Assembly (NCBI RefSeq): GCF_000702505.1
Contig: NZ_JNIM01000001.1
Span: 4,526,001 to 4,590,000 of the forward strand
Origin: Thermogemmatispora carboxidivorans
GTDB taxonomy: Bacteria > Chloroflexota > Ktedonobacteria > Ktedonobacterales > Ktedonobacteraceae
Direction: 5' to 3'
DNA length: 64,000 bases
The notes beneath the pieces were generated by a model. That model had not been told where the DNA came from, ran no database searches, and saw only the letters and a list, made by a program, of their open reading frames with translations. Of this stretch, positions 43,087 through 54,012 are shown piece after piece. Both the position numbers and the translations under genes were made by a program. Each line of letters opens with the position of its first letter. The stretch's first letter is position 1.

Positions 43087-43458
43087 ATGCCAGATCGTCT
43101 CGTCTACAGCACCGACGGCGGACGAGTCACCCATTGTCCCGTCTGCCACCAGCCCTATCGCCACTGTCGCTGCGAGAGCGGGAGCGGAAGCCAGCCAGCC
43201 TCGACGAGCGCGCCCAGCGGCGGAAGCGTCCGCGTCAGCCGCGAACGGGCCCAGCGCGGCGGCAAAACGGTCACCGTGATCCGCGGCCTGCCCGTCAGCC
43301 AGGCCGGACTAGAGACGCTCGCCCGCGACCTCAAGCGCCTCTGCGGAGCCGGGGGAACCGTCAAGGACGGCGCCATCGAAATTCAGGGAGACCACCGCGA
43401 CAAGGTCCTGGCGCATCTGCAGCAGCTTGGCTATCGCGCCAAACGGGCCGGCGGCTAA
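43087..43458 (+). CDS. SUI1/YciH-family translation factor
   Basis: 123 residues. A short CPVCHQPYRHCRC zinc-like knuckle (residues 17-29) and a Ser-rich linker lead to the SUI1 domain: GGKTVTVIRGLP, then LCGAGGTVKDGAIEIQGDHRDKVLAHLQQLGY. Homologous to eIF1; bacterial YciH proteins are linked to initiation fidelity and inhibition of translation under stress. AGGAAGAG precedes the ATG. 63 bp after the permease, possibly co-transcribed. Confidence 0.92.
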   Translation: MPDRLVYSTDGGRVTHCPVCHQPYRHCRCESGSGSQPASTSAPSGGSVRVSRERAQRGGKTVTVIRGLPVSQAGLETLARDLKRLCGAGGTVKDGAIEIQGDHRDKVLAHLQQLGYRAKRAGG

Positions 43459-43747
43459 GCTCCCGCCAGGGGAGAGTGTCCCCACAGCCTGCCTGCTCCT
43501 CACCCCCTCCTTGCCAGGTCTCCAGCCAGCATACAAGCGAGAGCAGTAAAAAGAGCTTTTCCAGCACTGAGAGCCGTGTATCTAAACGAGTTCCGTTTTC
43601 GAGTCAGCCCCAAAGAAGAAGAGAGTAAGCGAGGCGGTCTCAGTTCAGAATCAGAGAGAGCGCGCAGCCAGCCGCCGCGCCCAAAGACGTCGGAGCGCGC
43701 CATTGCCAAACGAGTATGCTGCAAAGAGGAAGGGGAAGCGCATAGCC

Positions 43748-44197
43748 ATGAACATTCACGAACAGCTGGAGAGTTTGCTGGCCAACCTAGGAGTAAGTAT
43801 GGAACAGCAGCAACCGGAGCCTTATGAGGAGCACGAAGGGGCAGAGAACGAGGTGCCCGAAGTCTCCATTTTCCAGGCATCGCGCGATCACTACGGCGTC
43901 TTCTATCGCCTGGACATCATCGAGCACGAGCCGCAGCTGCGCATCATCGTTCCTGTCGAATACGGGGCCTTGAAGATGGAGGTCTATCTAGTGCGCCTGA
44001 GCGGGCGGACAGGCATCAATAGCTGGTTTCGCAGCCTCGCCAGCTACCGCGGCAGCGCGACCTTTGAGCGCACCCGCGAGATCAGTCAGCAGCACCTTCT
44101 CTACGCCGTAGCCGAGATCATGAAGCAACTCTTCTGGGCCGGGGACCTGGACCAGATGCGGTTTCCACCGGAGATCGAAGTGACCCGCCTGGTCTAG
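43748..44197 (+). CDS. unknown protein, about 149 residues
   Basis: ATG 43748 behind GAGGAAGGGGAAG. It opens MNIHEQLESLLANLGVSMEQQQ, a short helix recalling the start of the protein at 46847, then an acidic linker and a folded region (HYGVFYRLDIIEHEPQLRIIVPVEYG...). Family not recognised. It is terminated by a strong hairpin at 44288. Confidence 0.7.
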   Translation: MNIHEQLESLLANLGVSMEQQQPEPYEEHEGAENEVPEVSIFQASRDHYGVFYRLDIIEHEPQLRIIVPVEYGALKMEVYLVRLSGRTGINSWFRSLASYRGSATFERTREISQQHLLYAVAEIMKQLFWAGDLDQMRFPPEIEVTRLV

Positions 44198-44287
44198 GCA
44201 CTGACGGAGCGGCGGCAGCTCACCCGCGCGCCCCGGTCAGAGCGACGGTAGAGCAAGCAGACCGGGCATCGTCACCTGAGACAACAG

Positions 44288-44329
44288 CCCACTCGTCCAG
44301 CCTCTGCGGCCAGGCGAGTGGGATTTTTT
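44288..44329 (+). terminator. rho-independent terminator
   Basis: CCCACTCG (44288-44295) pairs perfectly with CGAGTGGG (44315-44322), followed by A and six T (44324-44329). Ends the 43748 transcript. Confidence 0.85.
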
Positions 44330-44370
44330 GCTCTTTGCGACCATGAGAAGATGCCAGGCATATCGATCTA

Positions 44371-44379
44371 TGGTACACT
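44371..44379 (+). promoter_or_regulatory. extended -10 promoter of the translin-family gene
   Basis: TGGTACACT, an extended -10 also found at 46779 upstream of another gene, 38 bp before the start at 44417. Confidence 0.55.
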
Positions 44380-44416
44380 GGCACTATTCGAAAAGAGGTC
44401 AGCAAAGGGAAGCGCC

Positions 44417-45070
44417 ATGATAGAGAACCTTGAGAGCCTTGGTCAAGAAGCGCTCGACTATCTCAGCCAGAAAAACACCGCGCGAGAGCAAGCGCTGCCA
44501 CGTGCACGCACCTTGATCCGCTACTGCGCCAATAGCATCCGTGCGGCCCACCGGCGGGAATTTGCCGCCGCCGAGGAGCTACTTGCCAGGGCGGCGGAGC
44601 TGCTCACTCAGATCGGAACAGACCTGCGCGAGCAACCGGATGTCTTCTACGCCGGCTTCGTCCAGGATGCCCAGAAAGAATATGCCGAGGCGGCGGCCTT
44701 TCTGGCCCTGATCCAGGGGAGAGCCTTGCCCCATCCGCAGAGCCTCAAGATCGATTGGGCGCCCTATCTCAATGGCCTGGGGGAGGCCGTCGGGGAGCTG
44801 CGGCGCTACGTCCTGGATCGCCTGCGCCAGGGCTGGCTCGCTGAATGCGAGCAGCTCCTGCAGCACATGGACGACATCTACGCCCTGCTGATCACCATCG
44901 ACTTCCCCGACGCCATCACTGGTGGCCTGCGCCGTACCACCGATACCGCACGCGCGATCTTAGAGAAGACACGCGGAGACCTCACCGTCGCGGTGCGACA
45001 GGCACAGCTTGAGGGAAAGATCAGCGAATTATTGACCGCGCTCCACGAGAAAGGTACGGCACCTTCGTGA
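44417..45070 (+). CDS. translin-family protein
   Basis: 217 residues, ATG 44417 with AAAGGGAAG upstream. All-helical; the C-terminal segment FPDAITGGLRRTTDTARAILEKTRGDL is the translin signature, and REQALPRARTLIRYCANSIRAAHR fits the N-terminal helices. Translins bind single-stranded nucleic acid and, with an active partner such as TRAX in eukaryotes, cleave RNA. Bacterial and archaeal members form octamers; whether this one is catalytic cannot be decided from sequence. Confidence 0.85.
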   Translation: MIENLESLGQEALDYLSQKNTAREQALPRARTLIRYCANSIRAAHRREFAAAEELLARAAELLTQIGTDLREQPDVFYAGFVQDAQKEYAEAAAFLALIQGRALPHPQSLKIDWAPYLNGLGEAVGELRRYVLDRLRQGWLAECEQLLQHMDDIYALLITIDFPDAITGGLRRTTDTARAILEKTRGDLTVAVRQAQLEGKISELLTALHEKGTAPS

Positions 45071-45297
45071 TGTGCCGATTGGCCGGCAGGTTGTATACTA
45101 ACAGTGACGAAGGCGTCACCGGCTCAGCTTGCAGGCCGCTTATCCTGCCTGCAGCAACCGAGCAGCCAGACCAGGAGCAGTCATCTTCTATAGCATCTTT
45201 ATCGTCTGATGTCTTTCTGTCTTCTTCTTCATATTAATAAGAGACCCGATGGTGCGCCGCCGGAGCTAGCGGTAAGTGCGCAGCGAAAGGGGGGCAT

Positions 45298-46557
45298 ATG
45301 TCGCAGCAAGAGCTTACGAACAAAGAGCAGTCTGCAAAAGAGCTAGAGACTGCAGAGCAGCATAGCGATCCTATCAGCAATGGCAAAGGGAAACAACGCG
45401 AGAACGAAGTCAGAGCCAGTTCTCAGATCGTGACAGCCGAGTCGGTGCAGGCAGAAGAGGTTCCGACCATTCCCCTGGGGTCGTTACAGACCCTCAGCAC
45501 CCTGCAGCCCGAGGTCTCGGTGCACTCAGTTGAAGCAGGAGAAGCGGTCAGCACGCCGGCCCCATTGGTGGCGCAGCCGGCGGAGTATCGGCGCAGTGTG
45601 AGCGAGTGGTTGCGTCTCTGGTGGGAAGGCATGCGGCCCCATTATCTCGTCCTGAGCGTCATGCCGTTCCTGCTGGGAAGCGTTCTCGCGCTGGCGCAGG
45701 TCCTTAGCCTGCGCGGGCCATTGGGGTTGGGGCAATGGCACCCACAGCGCTTCCTGGTAGGGCTGCTGGCCGTAGTGCTCCTGCAGCTTGGGGCCAATCT
45801 CATCAACGACTACTACGACTACTTGCGCGGGATCGACACCAGCAACACTCTGGGGCCGGGCAAGCTCATCCAGCAAGGATTGATCAAGCCTACGCGCGTT
45901 CTGGCCCTCGGCCTGGTCCTTCTGGCCGGTGGCTCACTACTTGGCCTGCTGCTCGCCCTCGCCTCCGGTTGGGCGCTGTTCCTCTTCGGTCTGCTGGGGC
46001 TGCTGGCAGCCTACTTCTACAGCGCCACGAGGCGAGCGCTCTCCTCACTCATGCTCGGCCTGCCAGTCGTCTTCTGTGTCTACGGTCCACTCATCACGCT
46101 AGGGGCCTACTACCTGCAGCAGGTCCAGCTCAGCGAAGAGGTCCTTCTTTACAGCCTGATGCCGGGCCTGCTGGCAGCTGCTTTTGTGTACGTCAATGAC
46201 ATGCGCGATGTTGAGGACGATGCCCAGGCTGGCAAGCATACCCTGGCCAACACGCTGGGCCTTGGTCTCAACCGGACCCTCTTCCTGGCGCTCCTGGGAG
46301 GCGCCTACCTTGTCCTGCTCTTCATCGGTTTCCCTCACAACGCGCCTCACCTGGTACTCATCGCTCTCTGGACCTTGCCTACCCTGGTCATTGTGGTGAG
46401 CGGTATCCTGCGCACCGATCTCGCCTCCGGTCTCCATCTTGTCCTGCGCGACATGCTCAAGTTAGAGGCCTGGTTTGTCGCTTTGCTCGTCGTGGCTCTG
46501 CTGCTCTCCGCGCTCCTCCCCATTCTCCCCCAGGTGCCTTCCCTGGCCTTGCCCTGA
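45298..46557 (+). CDS. menA: 1,4-dihydroxy-2-naphthoate prenyltransferase (MenA/UbiA family)
   Basis: 419 residues, ATG 45298 after AAAGGGGGG. Residues 1-100 are a hydrophilic, Gln/Glu/Ser-rich extension not usual for the family; nine or so membrane helices follow. The first Asp-rich motif is NDYYDYLRGIDT and the second NDMRDVEDDAQAGKHT. MenA transfers a polyprenyl chain onto DHNA for menaquinone. The GxD spacing favours MenA over UbiA, but the substrate is inferred. Confidence 0.85.
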   Translation: MSQQELTNKEQSAKELETAEQHSDPISNGKGKQRENEVRASSQIVTAESVQAEEVPTIPLGSLQTLSTLQPEVSVHSVEAGEAVSTPAPLVAQPAEYRRSVSEWLRLWWEGMRPHYLVLSVMPFLLGSVLALAQVLSLRGPLGLGQWHPQRFLVGLLAVVLLQLGANLINDYYDYLRGIDTSNTLGPGKLIQQGLIKPTRVLALGLVLLAGGSLLGLLLALASGWALFLFGLLGLLAAYFYSATRRALSSLMLGLPVVFCVYGPLITLGAYYLQQVQLSEEVLLYSLMPGLLAAAFVYVNDMRDVEDDAQAGKHTLANTLGLGLNRTLFLALLGGAYLVLLFIGFPHNAPHLVLIALWTLPTLVIVVSGILRTDLASGLHLVLRDMLKLEAWFVALLVVALLLSALLPILPQVPSLALP

Positions 46558-46566
46558 GCCGGTCCG

Positions 46567-46610
46567 GGCGCCGGGTTTCCTCCTTCCGAGGCAAGGATAA
46601 ACCCGGCGCC
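46567..46610. terminator. strong hairpin after menA, candidate terminator
   Basis: GGCGCCGGGTTT (46567-46578) and AAACCCGGCGCC (46599-46610) form a perfect 12-bp stem, and the inner TCCTT / AAGGA adds five pairs. It starts ten bases after the menA stop. There is no T-run, so termination may need Rho, or it may protect the mRNA 3' end. Confidence 0.6.
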
Positions 46611-46684
46611 AGCCTGCTCATCTTCTGCAGAACAAGGGCTATCCAGCCAGCCGTCATCTTTCCCCTCTCTCCCCCACCATCTTC

Positions 46685-46741
46685 CACTGCAGAGACTCGC
46701 AAGCTCCGCCTCCCAGGCACAGCTCGCGAGTCTCTGCAGTG
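46685..46741. promoter_or_regulatory. 16-bp perfect inverted repeat
   Basis: CACTGCAGAGACTCGC (46685-46700) and GCGAGTCTCTGCAGTG (46726-46741) are perfect complements, with further pairing inside (AGCT...AGCT, GCCT...AGGC). It ends 28 bp before the next promoter. Could be an operator or a second transcription barrier; no T-run follows. Confidence 0.55.
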
Positions 46742-46768
46742 CCTCAGCGTCGCAGCCCATTCAACCCA

Positions 46769-46797
46769 TTTACAGGGGTGGTACACTGTGCTACACT
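46769..46797 (+). promoter_or_regulatory. promoter of the 46847 gene
   Basis: TTTACA, 17-bp spacer, TACACT with TGC extension (46789-46797). A second extended -10, TGGTACACT, lies at 46779-46787. Followed by an AGAAGGAGGTG ribosome binding site. Confidence 0.6.
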
Positions 46798-46846
46798 TTG
46801 GTTGTGTCAAGGACGTCCTGGCGGTTATTTCAGAAGGAGGTGTCCC

Positions 46847-47305
46847 ATGGCTGGCTGGGAACAAGAACTAGCCGAGCTACTGCGTGAGCTGGGGGTAACG
46901 CTCGAAGGCGCAGCATCGGACTCCCATACTCACCTCCAGGCCAACCAACGTGCGAGCTACAGCGAGGTCAGACAGGACGATGAGGAGAGCAAGACCCTGC
47001 CGGTCCCCACATGGGACGACGATGCTCCCCCCCCCGCCGACGAGGATGCCTGGCTAACAGAACTGCGCCTGATGCGCCGTGAAGTTGACTCCATCGTGGC
47101 CCAGGTCATCCGTCTGATGCAGAGCGGGGATCTCGATGCCTCCTTGAAGGAAGACGTCATGGTTGTGCTCCGGGCCTTACGCCGACGCGCCTCACCTGGC
47201 CCACACGCAGCCCCGAGCGACGAGACCTATCTGGAGTTCGCCGCGGCCATGCTCCATTTCTGTCGCCTGGTCCTGCGCCTCAGCGAGACAGCCATCGAAG
47301 ACTAA
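46847..47305 (+). CDS. unknown protein, about 152 residues
   Basis: ATG 46847 with a near-perfect Shine-Dalgarno (AAGGAGGTG). It begins MAGWEQELAELLRELGVTLEG, like the 43748 product a short amphipathic helix, then a polar linker and a helical C-terminal region (WLTELRLMRREVDSIVAQVIRLMQSG...). Family not recognised. Strong translation and promoter signals suggest real expression. Confidence 0.75.
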   Translation: MAGWEQELAELLRELGVTLEGAASDSHTHLQANQRASYSEVRQDDEESKTLPVPTWDDDAPPPADEDAWLTELRLMRREVDSIVAQVIRLMQSGDLDASLKEDVMVVLRALRRRASPGPHAAPSDETYLEFAAAMLHFCRLVLRLSETAIED

Positions 47306-47879
47306 GCCGAACGAAGCACGCGACCGCTTTGCCACGCCGCCACTCCAGAGAACGAGGTCCGATCTTGATCGCAGACCTCCTCTCTTCGAGAGCTGACAAA
47401 GCGATCGCTCGCTTAGTCGTTCGTACACTGTCCTGCGGTCCTGCTGCCGACCGACCGACCTACCCACCCACCCAGGAGACCCAGCGCACCAGCCACGTGG
47501 TCGCCACGTCACGCCGCGCGGCAATAGCCTTCCGCCTCTCCACCAGCACCGGCAAGCACAGAGCGGTCGAGAGTTCAGCAGCCTGCCACCCCAGGGGAGG
47601 AAAAGAGCGGCCAATTGCCTTTTGCCTTGTTCCTCGCCTCGCTGGCCTGGAGCGACAAAGAGAAGCCAGCGACTCTGCGTAGGAGAAGAGAAGAGGCCGA
47701 CCAGCGCCATCCTGACCATCTACTCCTTCGCTGGCCTCCGCGGGCAAGCAGCGCCCTAGCCGGGCCAGGAGCCAGGCCCAGATCGCCACATTCTGCCACC
47801 CTGCAACACCTGGCGCAGAGAGGTAGAGACAGTTATCCACGCTTCCCCTGGCAAGAGCAGGCAGACCCACCCGGCTCGC
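47306..47879. other. convergent intergenic region
   Basis: About 570 bp between convergent genes. Contains a CCGA x3 tandem repeat (47447-47458) followed by CCAC/CCCA-rich sequence. No terminator hairpin with T-run, no gene supported; ORFs on both strands overlap each other and lack ribosome binding sites. Confidence 0.4.
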
Positions 47880-48467
47880 TCAGAGAAGACGACGATACTG
47901 CTCCGGGAGATTCTCCTGATCAAAGCCCTCATTCACAATGCCACGCTTCAGCAGATAGCGCAGGAACTCGAGGCGGCGCTGCTGGAGGAGGCCCGCAGGA
48001 GAAGAGTCACTCAACTCAGCGCTCTCTGCCCCCGCCTGCGCCTCCGCTTCTGCAGAGGCCTCACCAGACGAGAGGAGATCGTTCTCCCATATCCACCGAA
48101 TACGCTCGCTCAGGGAGCGATTAGGATCAACCAAAGGACCGGGGAAACCGTGCAGGCTATAATCAAGGGACGGCAACCCACCGAGCGCACCGGGCGGAGC
48201 TGTCAGCTTCGGCGGCAAGAAGAGATCCTGGTCCTCAAGAAGGAACGAGTAGCGAGATGTAGGACCGGCTTGCGAGGCCAAACCACTGGCCGGCGTCGAC
48301 GGCGAAGTGGAGGTGGGCGTGCCTGACAAAGGAGGCTGACGTGACGCCAGCGCGGGAGCGCCGGAGGCCCCACTCGCTTCCGCCGCCACCACCTGGGAGC
48401 GTCGCTTTCTCCCGGGCCACCATGCAAACAATCGAGCCAGCCATTTAGAGAGTGTTCGCGCGATCAT
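47880..48467 (-). CDS. unknown protein with Pro/Ser/Ala-rich linker
   Basis: 195 residues, ATG complementary to 48465-48467 with AGAGGG upstream. A basic amphipathic N-terminus (MIARTLSKWLARLFAWWPGRKRR) might touch the membrane. A disordered Ser/Pro/Ala-rich stretch follows, then LDYSLHGFPGPLVDPNRSLSERIRWIWENDLLSS and a C-terminal helix RRLEFLRYLLKRGIVNEGFD. Family not recognised. Coding evidence is moderate. Confidence 0.55.
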   Translation of the reverse strand: MIARTLSKWLARLFAWWPGRKRRSQVVAAEASGASGAPALASRQPPLSGTPTSTSPSTPASGLASQAGPTSRYSFLLEDQDLFLPPKLTAPPGALGGLPSLDYSLHGFPGPLVDPNRSLSERIRWIWENDLLSSGEASAEAEAQAGAESAELSDSSPAGLLQQRRLEFLRYLLKRGIVNEGFDQENLPEQYRRLL

Positions 48468-48871
48468 GGGAGTGCCCTCTATTCATATCAGGGCGCTGGC
48501 CGCGCCCGGCTAGCTAACCACAACCAGGAAAGACGCGCCTGATAGCTGCTGAGTTGCCTGCTAACCTTTTGAAAACGCACGAAAAATAAATGAAGCCCAA
48601 GAGACATAGTAGCATATCGCCATGAAGACGTCAAACCACCTTGCAATTTTCGCGCCCGCATGCCATAATCAAAAAGGCCAGGCGGCCAGAAGGACAGCCC
48701 TGGCCTGCAGATGGGAAGGCACGCCTGCCCATACGCATGCACTCCGCTCCCGTGAGGGGGTCAGGCCAAGAGCGCAGAGCCGAGCCGACAGCTGTGCGCC
48801 ACGCAGCCCTGGCCCACGCTGCTACCGGGTGATTGTGACCTTTGAAGCAGAAAGAAAGGCATGTGTCGGTC
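48468..48871. other. divergent region upstream of the zinc-ribbon gene
   Basis: About 400 bp. Contains a promoter (48641-48669) and, directly after it, a hairpin GGCCAGG (48676-48682) / CCTGGCC (48699-48705). Read on the minus strand the hairpin is followed by five T, i.e. a leftward terminator, although no leftward gene ends there. An unseen small RNA or an early-leader structure are both possible. Confidence 0.45.
48641..48669 (+). promoter_or_regulatory. promoter of the zinc-ribbon gene
   Basis: TTGCAA, 17-bp spacer, CATAAT with TGC extension. The predicted leader is almost 200 bases and contains the hairpin at 48676-48705. Confidence 0.5.
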
Positions 48872-49078
48872 ATGCAGGAAGACATCCTTGGGACCAGAAG
48901 GACTGCAATATCGGATACATATGTCAACTGCTCCAGGTGTAATAAGGCAACACGTCTGCGCTACGCGCGCATCATCCAGAGCGACGTCCTCTCAGAGAGC
49001 CATTCAGAATACGAATACCTCTGCCCGGAGTGTCAGAAGGCGCTGGCCAGCGGCGAAAAAGATCTTCCTCTGCTGTAG
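48872..49078 (+). CDS. small zinc-ribbon protein
   Basis: 68 residues from ATG 48872 (a TTG ten codons upstream is possible). Two Cys pairs, CSRC and CPEC, about 36 residues apart make a four-Cys zinc site. Between them lies a basic/hydrophobic segment KATRLRYARIIQSDVL. Probably a small nucleic-acid- or protein-binding factor; family not recognised. Confidence 0.65.
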   Translation: MQEDILGTRRTAISDTYVNCSRCNKATRLRYARIIQSDVLSESHSEYEYLCPECQKALASGEKDLPLL

Positions 49079-49155
49079 TCAGCATGTGTCCTGTCTACAG
49101 GGCTGAACAGGACGTCTTCGCTCTTCCCCTCTCCATCTTCCTCGCCTGAGAGACA

Positions 49156-49180
49156 GCAGAGCAGAGCAGAGCAGAGCAGA
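49156..49180. repeat. pentanucleotide repeat (GCAGA)5
   Basis: Five exact GCAGA units in the hsp20 upstream region. Confidence 0.9.
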
Positions 49181-49220
49181 TTGCAGCAACCAGGGGCTGG
49201 GCAGAATACCCAGCCGGTTA

Positions 49221-49236
49221 GTCAGTCAGTCAGTCA
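49221..49236. repeat. tetranucleotide repeat (GTCA)4
   Basis: Four exact GTCA units followed by degenerate copies; a permutation of the CAGT repeat upstream of pyrG. Confidence 0.85.
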
Positions 49237-49707
49237 GTTAGCCAGTCAGCAGTATTGGTTACCAGGAGAGGGAGGGAGAAGGCGACGGGAACGAGCAAGC
49301 AAGGCTAAGCCGAAGCGGCAAGCCAGGTCCCCTGCTCTGGGACGAGAAGAGGCGAGGCGTAGCCGGACCTGCCAGCGTCAAGCCGCAGCTGCGCGGTTCT
49401 CTCTGCCAGTTCGCGGCTGACCGCCAGTCCTGCGTGGCTCGCTTGACCCTTCTAGCAGGCCAGCAACCAACCAGTCAGCGACTCGCACGCTCAGGGAGAG
49501 AGCACTTAGCGAAGCCGAGAGCAGCCAGGTACGGAGGGAGCCAGGCCAGGGCAGGCGGCTGGCTGGACCAGTGGATAGACGGCCAGGGAGCCGATCAAGA
49601 TCCCAGTGGAGTCCAGTCGTCCAACAGTCGTCACTAACAGGCAAGGAAGTTGCATGTAGGTCACGCCTCACGATCCGTTTGAGGAGAGTGAAACGAGGTA
49701 AACCAGT

Positions 49708-50190
49708 ATGCGGATGCGCTACCGCTCTGTGACCTATCGCTATATCGATGGGTCAGGGCAACAACTGCAACGCCACTATCGCCAGTTGTTGCAGGAAGTT
49801 CTCTGGCAGAGCCAGCAGGCGCTTCTCCAACACTCGGAGGTCTGGCGTCCTCCTGCCGATATACGCGAATCGGCGGAGCAGGTCGTCGTGAAGATAGAGC
49901 TTGCCGGAATGTCAGAGGATGAGATTAACGTCACACTCTACGAAGACGCGCTGGTGGTCAGCGGCGAGCGGCGAGATGACAATGAGGACCGCGAGAACCT
50001 CTCCTATCAGGAGGCGCAGATCCGCTATGGACCTTTTCGCGTCGAGGTCTTCATTCCCTCGCCTATCGATCGCGAGGCAGTGACAGCACGCTATGAAAAT
50101 GGCTTTCTCTGGGTCACGTTGCCCAAGCTGCCCGCGACCCGCAGCGAGCCTCAGCGCGTCCAGGTTCGGCAGAGTGCCACGGAGAAGTAG
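49708..50190 (+). CDS. Hsp20/alpha-crystallin small heat-shock protein
   Basis: 160 residues, ATG 49708 behind ACGAGG. The alpha-crystallin domain spans about 45-145: PPADIRESAEQVVVKIELAGMSEDEINV, LVVSGERRDD, and the YENGFLWVTLPK strand that normally carries GxLxVxxPK. ATP-independent holdase chaperone. 44 bp upstream of lon, so the operon pairs holding and degradation of misfolded protein. Confidence 0.93.
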   Translation: MRMRYRSVTYRYIDGSGQQLQRHYRQLLQEVLWQSQQALLQHSEVWRPPADIRESAEQVVVKIELAGMSEDEINVTLYEDALVVSGERRDDNEDRENLSYQEAQIRYGPFRVEVFIPSPIDREAVTARYENGFLWVTLPKLPATRSEPQRVQVRQSATEK

Positions 50191-50234
50191 CAATTAGCGA
50201 ATGAACCGAACGAACTACTGACTGAGAAAGGTTT

Positions 50235-53087
<2,853 letters not shown>

Positions 53088-53103
53088 GCACTTGCGCTCC
53101 CAG

Positions 53104-53166
53104 ACGGCTGCGATGGATAGGAAGCCCCTCTCCGAAGAAAGGAGCCCCTGACATCGCAGCCGTTTT
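53104..53166 (+). terminator. terminator of hsp20-lon
   Basis: ACGGCTGCGATG (53104-53115) and CATCGCAGCCGT (53152-53163) form a perfect 12-bp stem with inner CTCC / GGAG pairing, followed by TTTTA. Lies between convergent lon and radC. Confidence 0.75.
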
Positions 53167-53283
53167 ATCTGCCGCCCGCTGGTCTGGCTACTTCCCTCAT
53201 CCAGCCTGACTTCGCAGCCGCCCGGCCTTTCCTGCCCCTCCGCACTTGCTTTCCTCTCTGCAGCTCAAGCCCCCGAACCAGCA

Positions 53284-54012
53284 CTACCAACGGAGCTGTT
53301 CTTTGAGACTGACATAGCGCTGCTTGCCGATGACAAGGTGGTCGATCAGCTCGGTGTCAAGGAGGCGTCCCGCAGCGATCAGCTGCTCGGTGACAGCCAC
53401 GTCCTCCGGCGAAGGCGTCGGGTCCCCGCTGGGATGATTATGGCAAATGAGAATGCTCGGGCAATTGCGCAGGACCGCGGGACGAAAGACTTCCGCCGCG
53501 CGCAGGACCGAGCTGTTGACCGTCCCTTTGTAGCGCTTTTCGATGGCTACCACCTGATTTTTGGTATCGAGTAGCAGAATCCACATTTCTTCGTGTTCCA
53601 GATAGGCCATCTCCATCATGACCAGCCGCGCCGCATCTGCCGGCGAGGTGATGCGATAACGAGCCTCCGGCTGCTCTAGCTGCAGGCGCCGCCCCAGCTC
53701 CAGAGCGGCTTTGAGCTGAGCCGTCTTCGCAGCACCTAGCCCATGCTCATGGCAGAGCTTGGCCAGATCGGCCCCCATGAGACCACCCAGGCCCCCATAG
53801 AGCACGAGCAGCTTGGCCGCCAGTTCTACCACATTACTGCGCTTCGTCCCGGTGCGCAGCACGATGGCCAGTAGCTCGACTGTCGAGAGGGCTTGCGGCC
53901 CGTAGTGCAGCAGCCTCTCCCGCGGACGCTCACTACTGGGCATATCATGAATAGTAATATGATACGCGACTCCCTCTCCACTTTTCTCGTCTTTGAGACG
54001 CTTTTTCTCCAT
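53284..54012 (-). CDS. radC: RadC-family JAB/MPN-domain protein
   Basis: 242 residues. An N-terminal helix-hairpin-helix region (ERLLHYGPQALSTVELLAIVLRTGT) and the JAMM metal site HNHPSGDPTPSPEDV in the C-terminal domain define RadC. Despite the name its role in repair is unproven; the MPN domain suggests a metal-dependent hydrolase. Convergent with lon. Upstream DNA is AT-rich with a small palindrome (54074-54086). Confidence 0.95.
   Translation of the reverse strand: MEKKRLKDEKSGEGVAYHITIHDMPSSERPRERLLHYGPQALSTVELLAIVLRTGTKRSNVVELAAKLLVLYGGLGGLMGADLAKLCHEHGLGAAKTAQLKAALELGRRLQLEQPEARYRITSPADAARLVMMEMAYLEHEEMWILLLDTKNQVVAIEKRYKGTVNSSVLRAAEVFRPAVLRNCPSILICHNHPSGDPTPSPEDVAVTEQLIAAGRLLDTELIDHLVIGKQRYVSLKEQLRW

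Larger units (their letters stand above)
49079..49707. other. long leader/intergenic region upstream of hsp20-lon
   Basis: About 630 bp without a supported gene. A hairpin GTCCTGT / ACAGGAC (49088-49113) just after the zinc-ribbon gene may terminate it. Two simple repeats follow (49156-49180 and 49221-49236). No CIRCE element and no convincing promoter for hsp20 were found. Confidence 0.5.
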
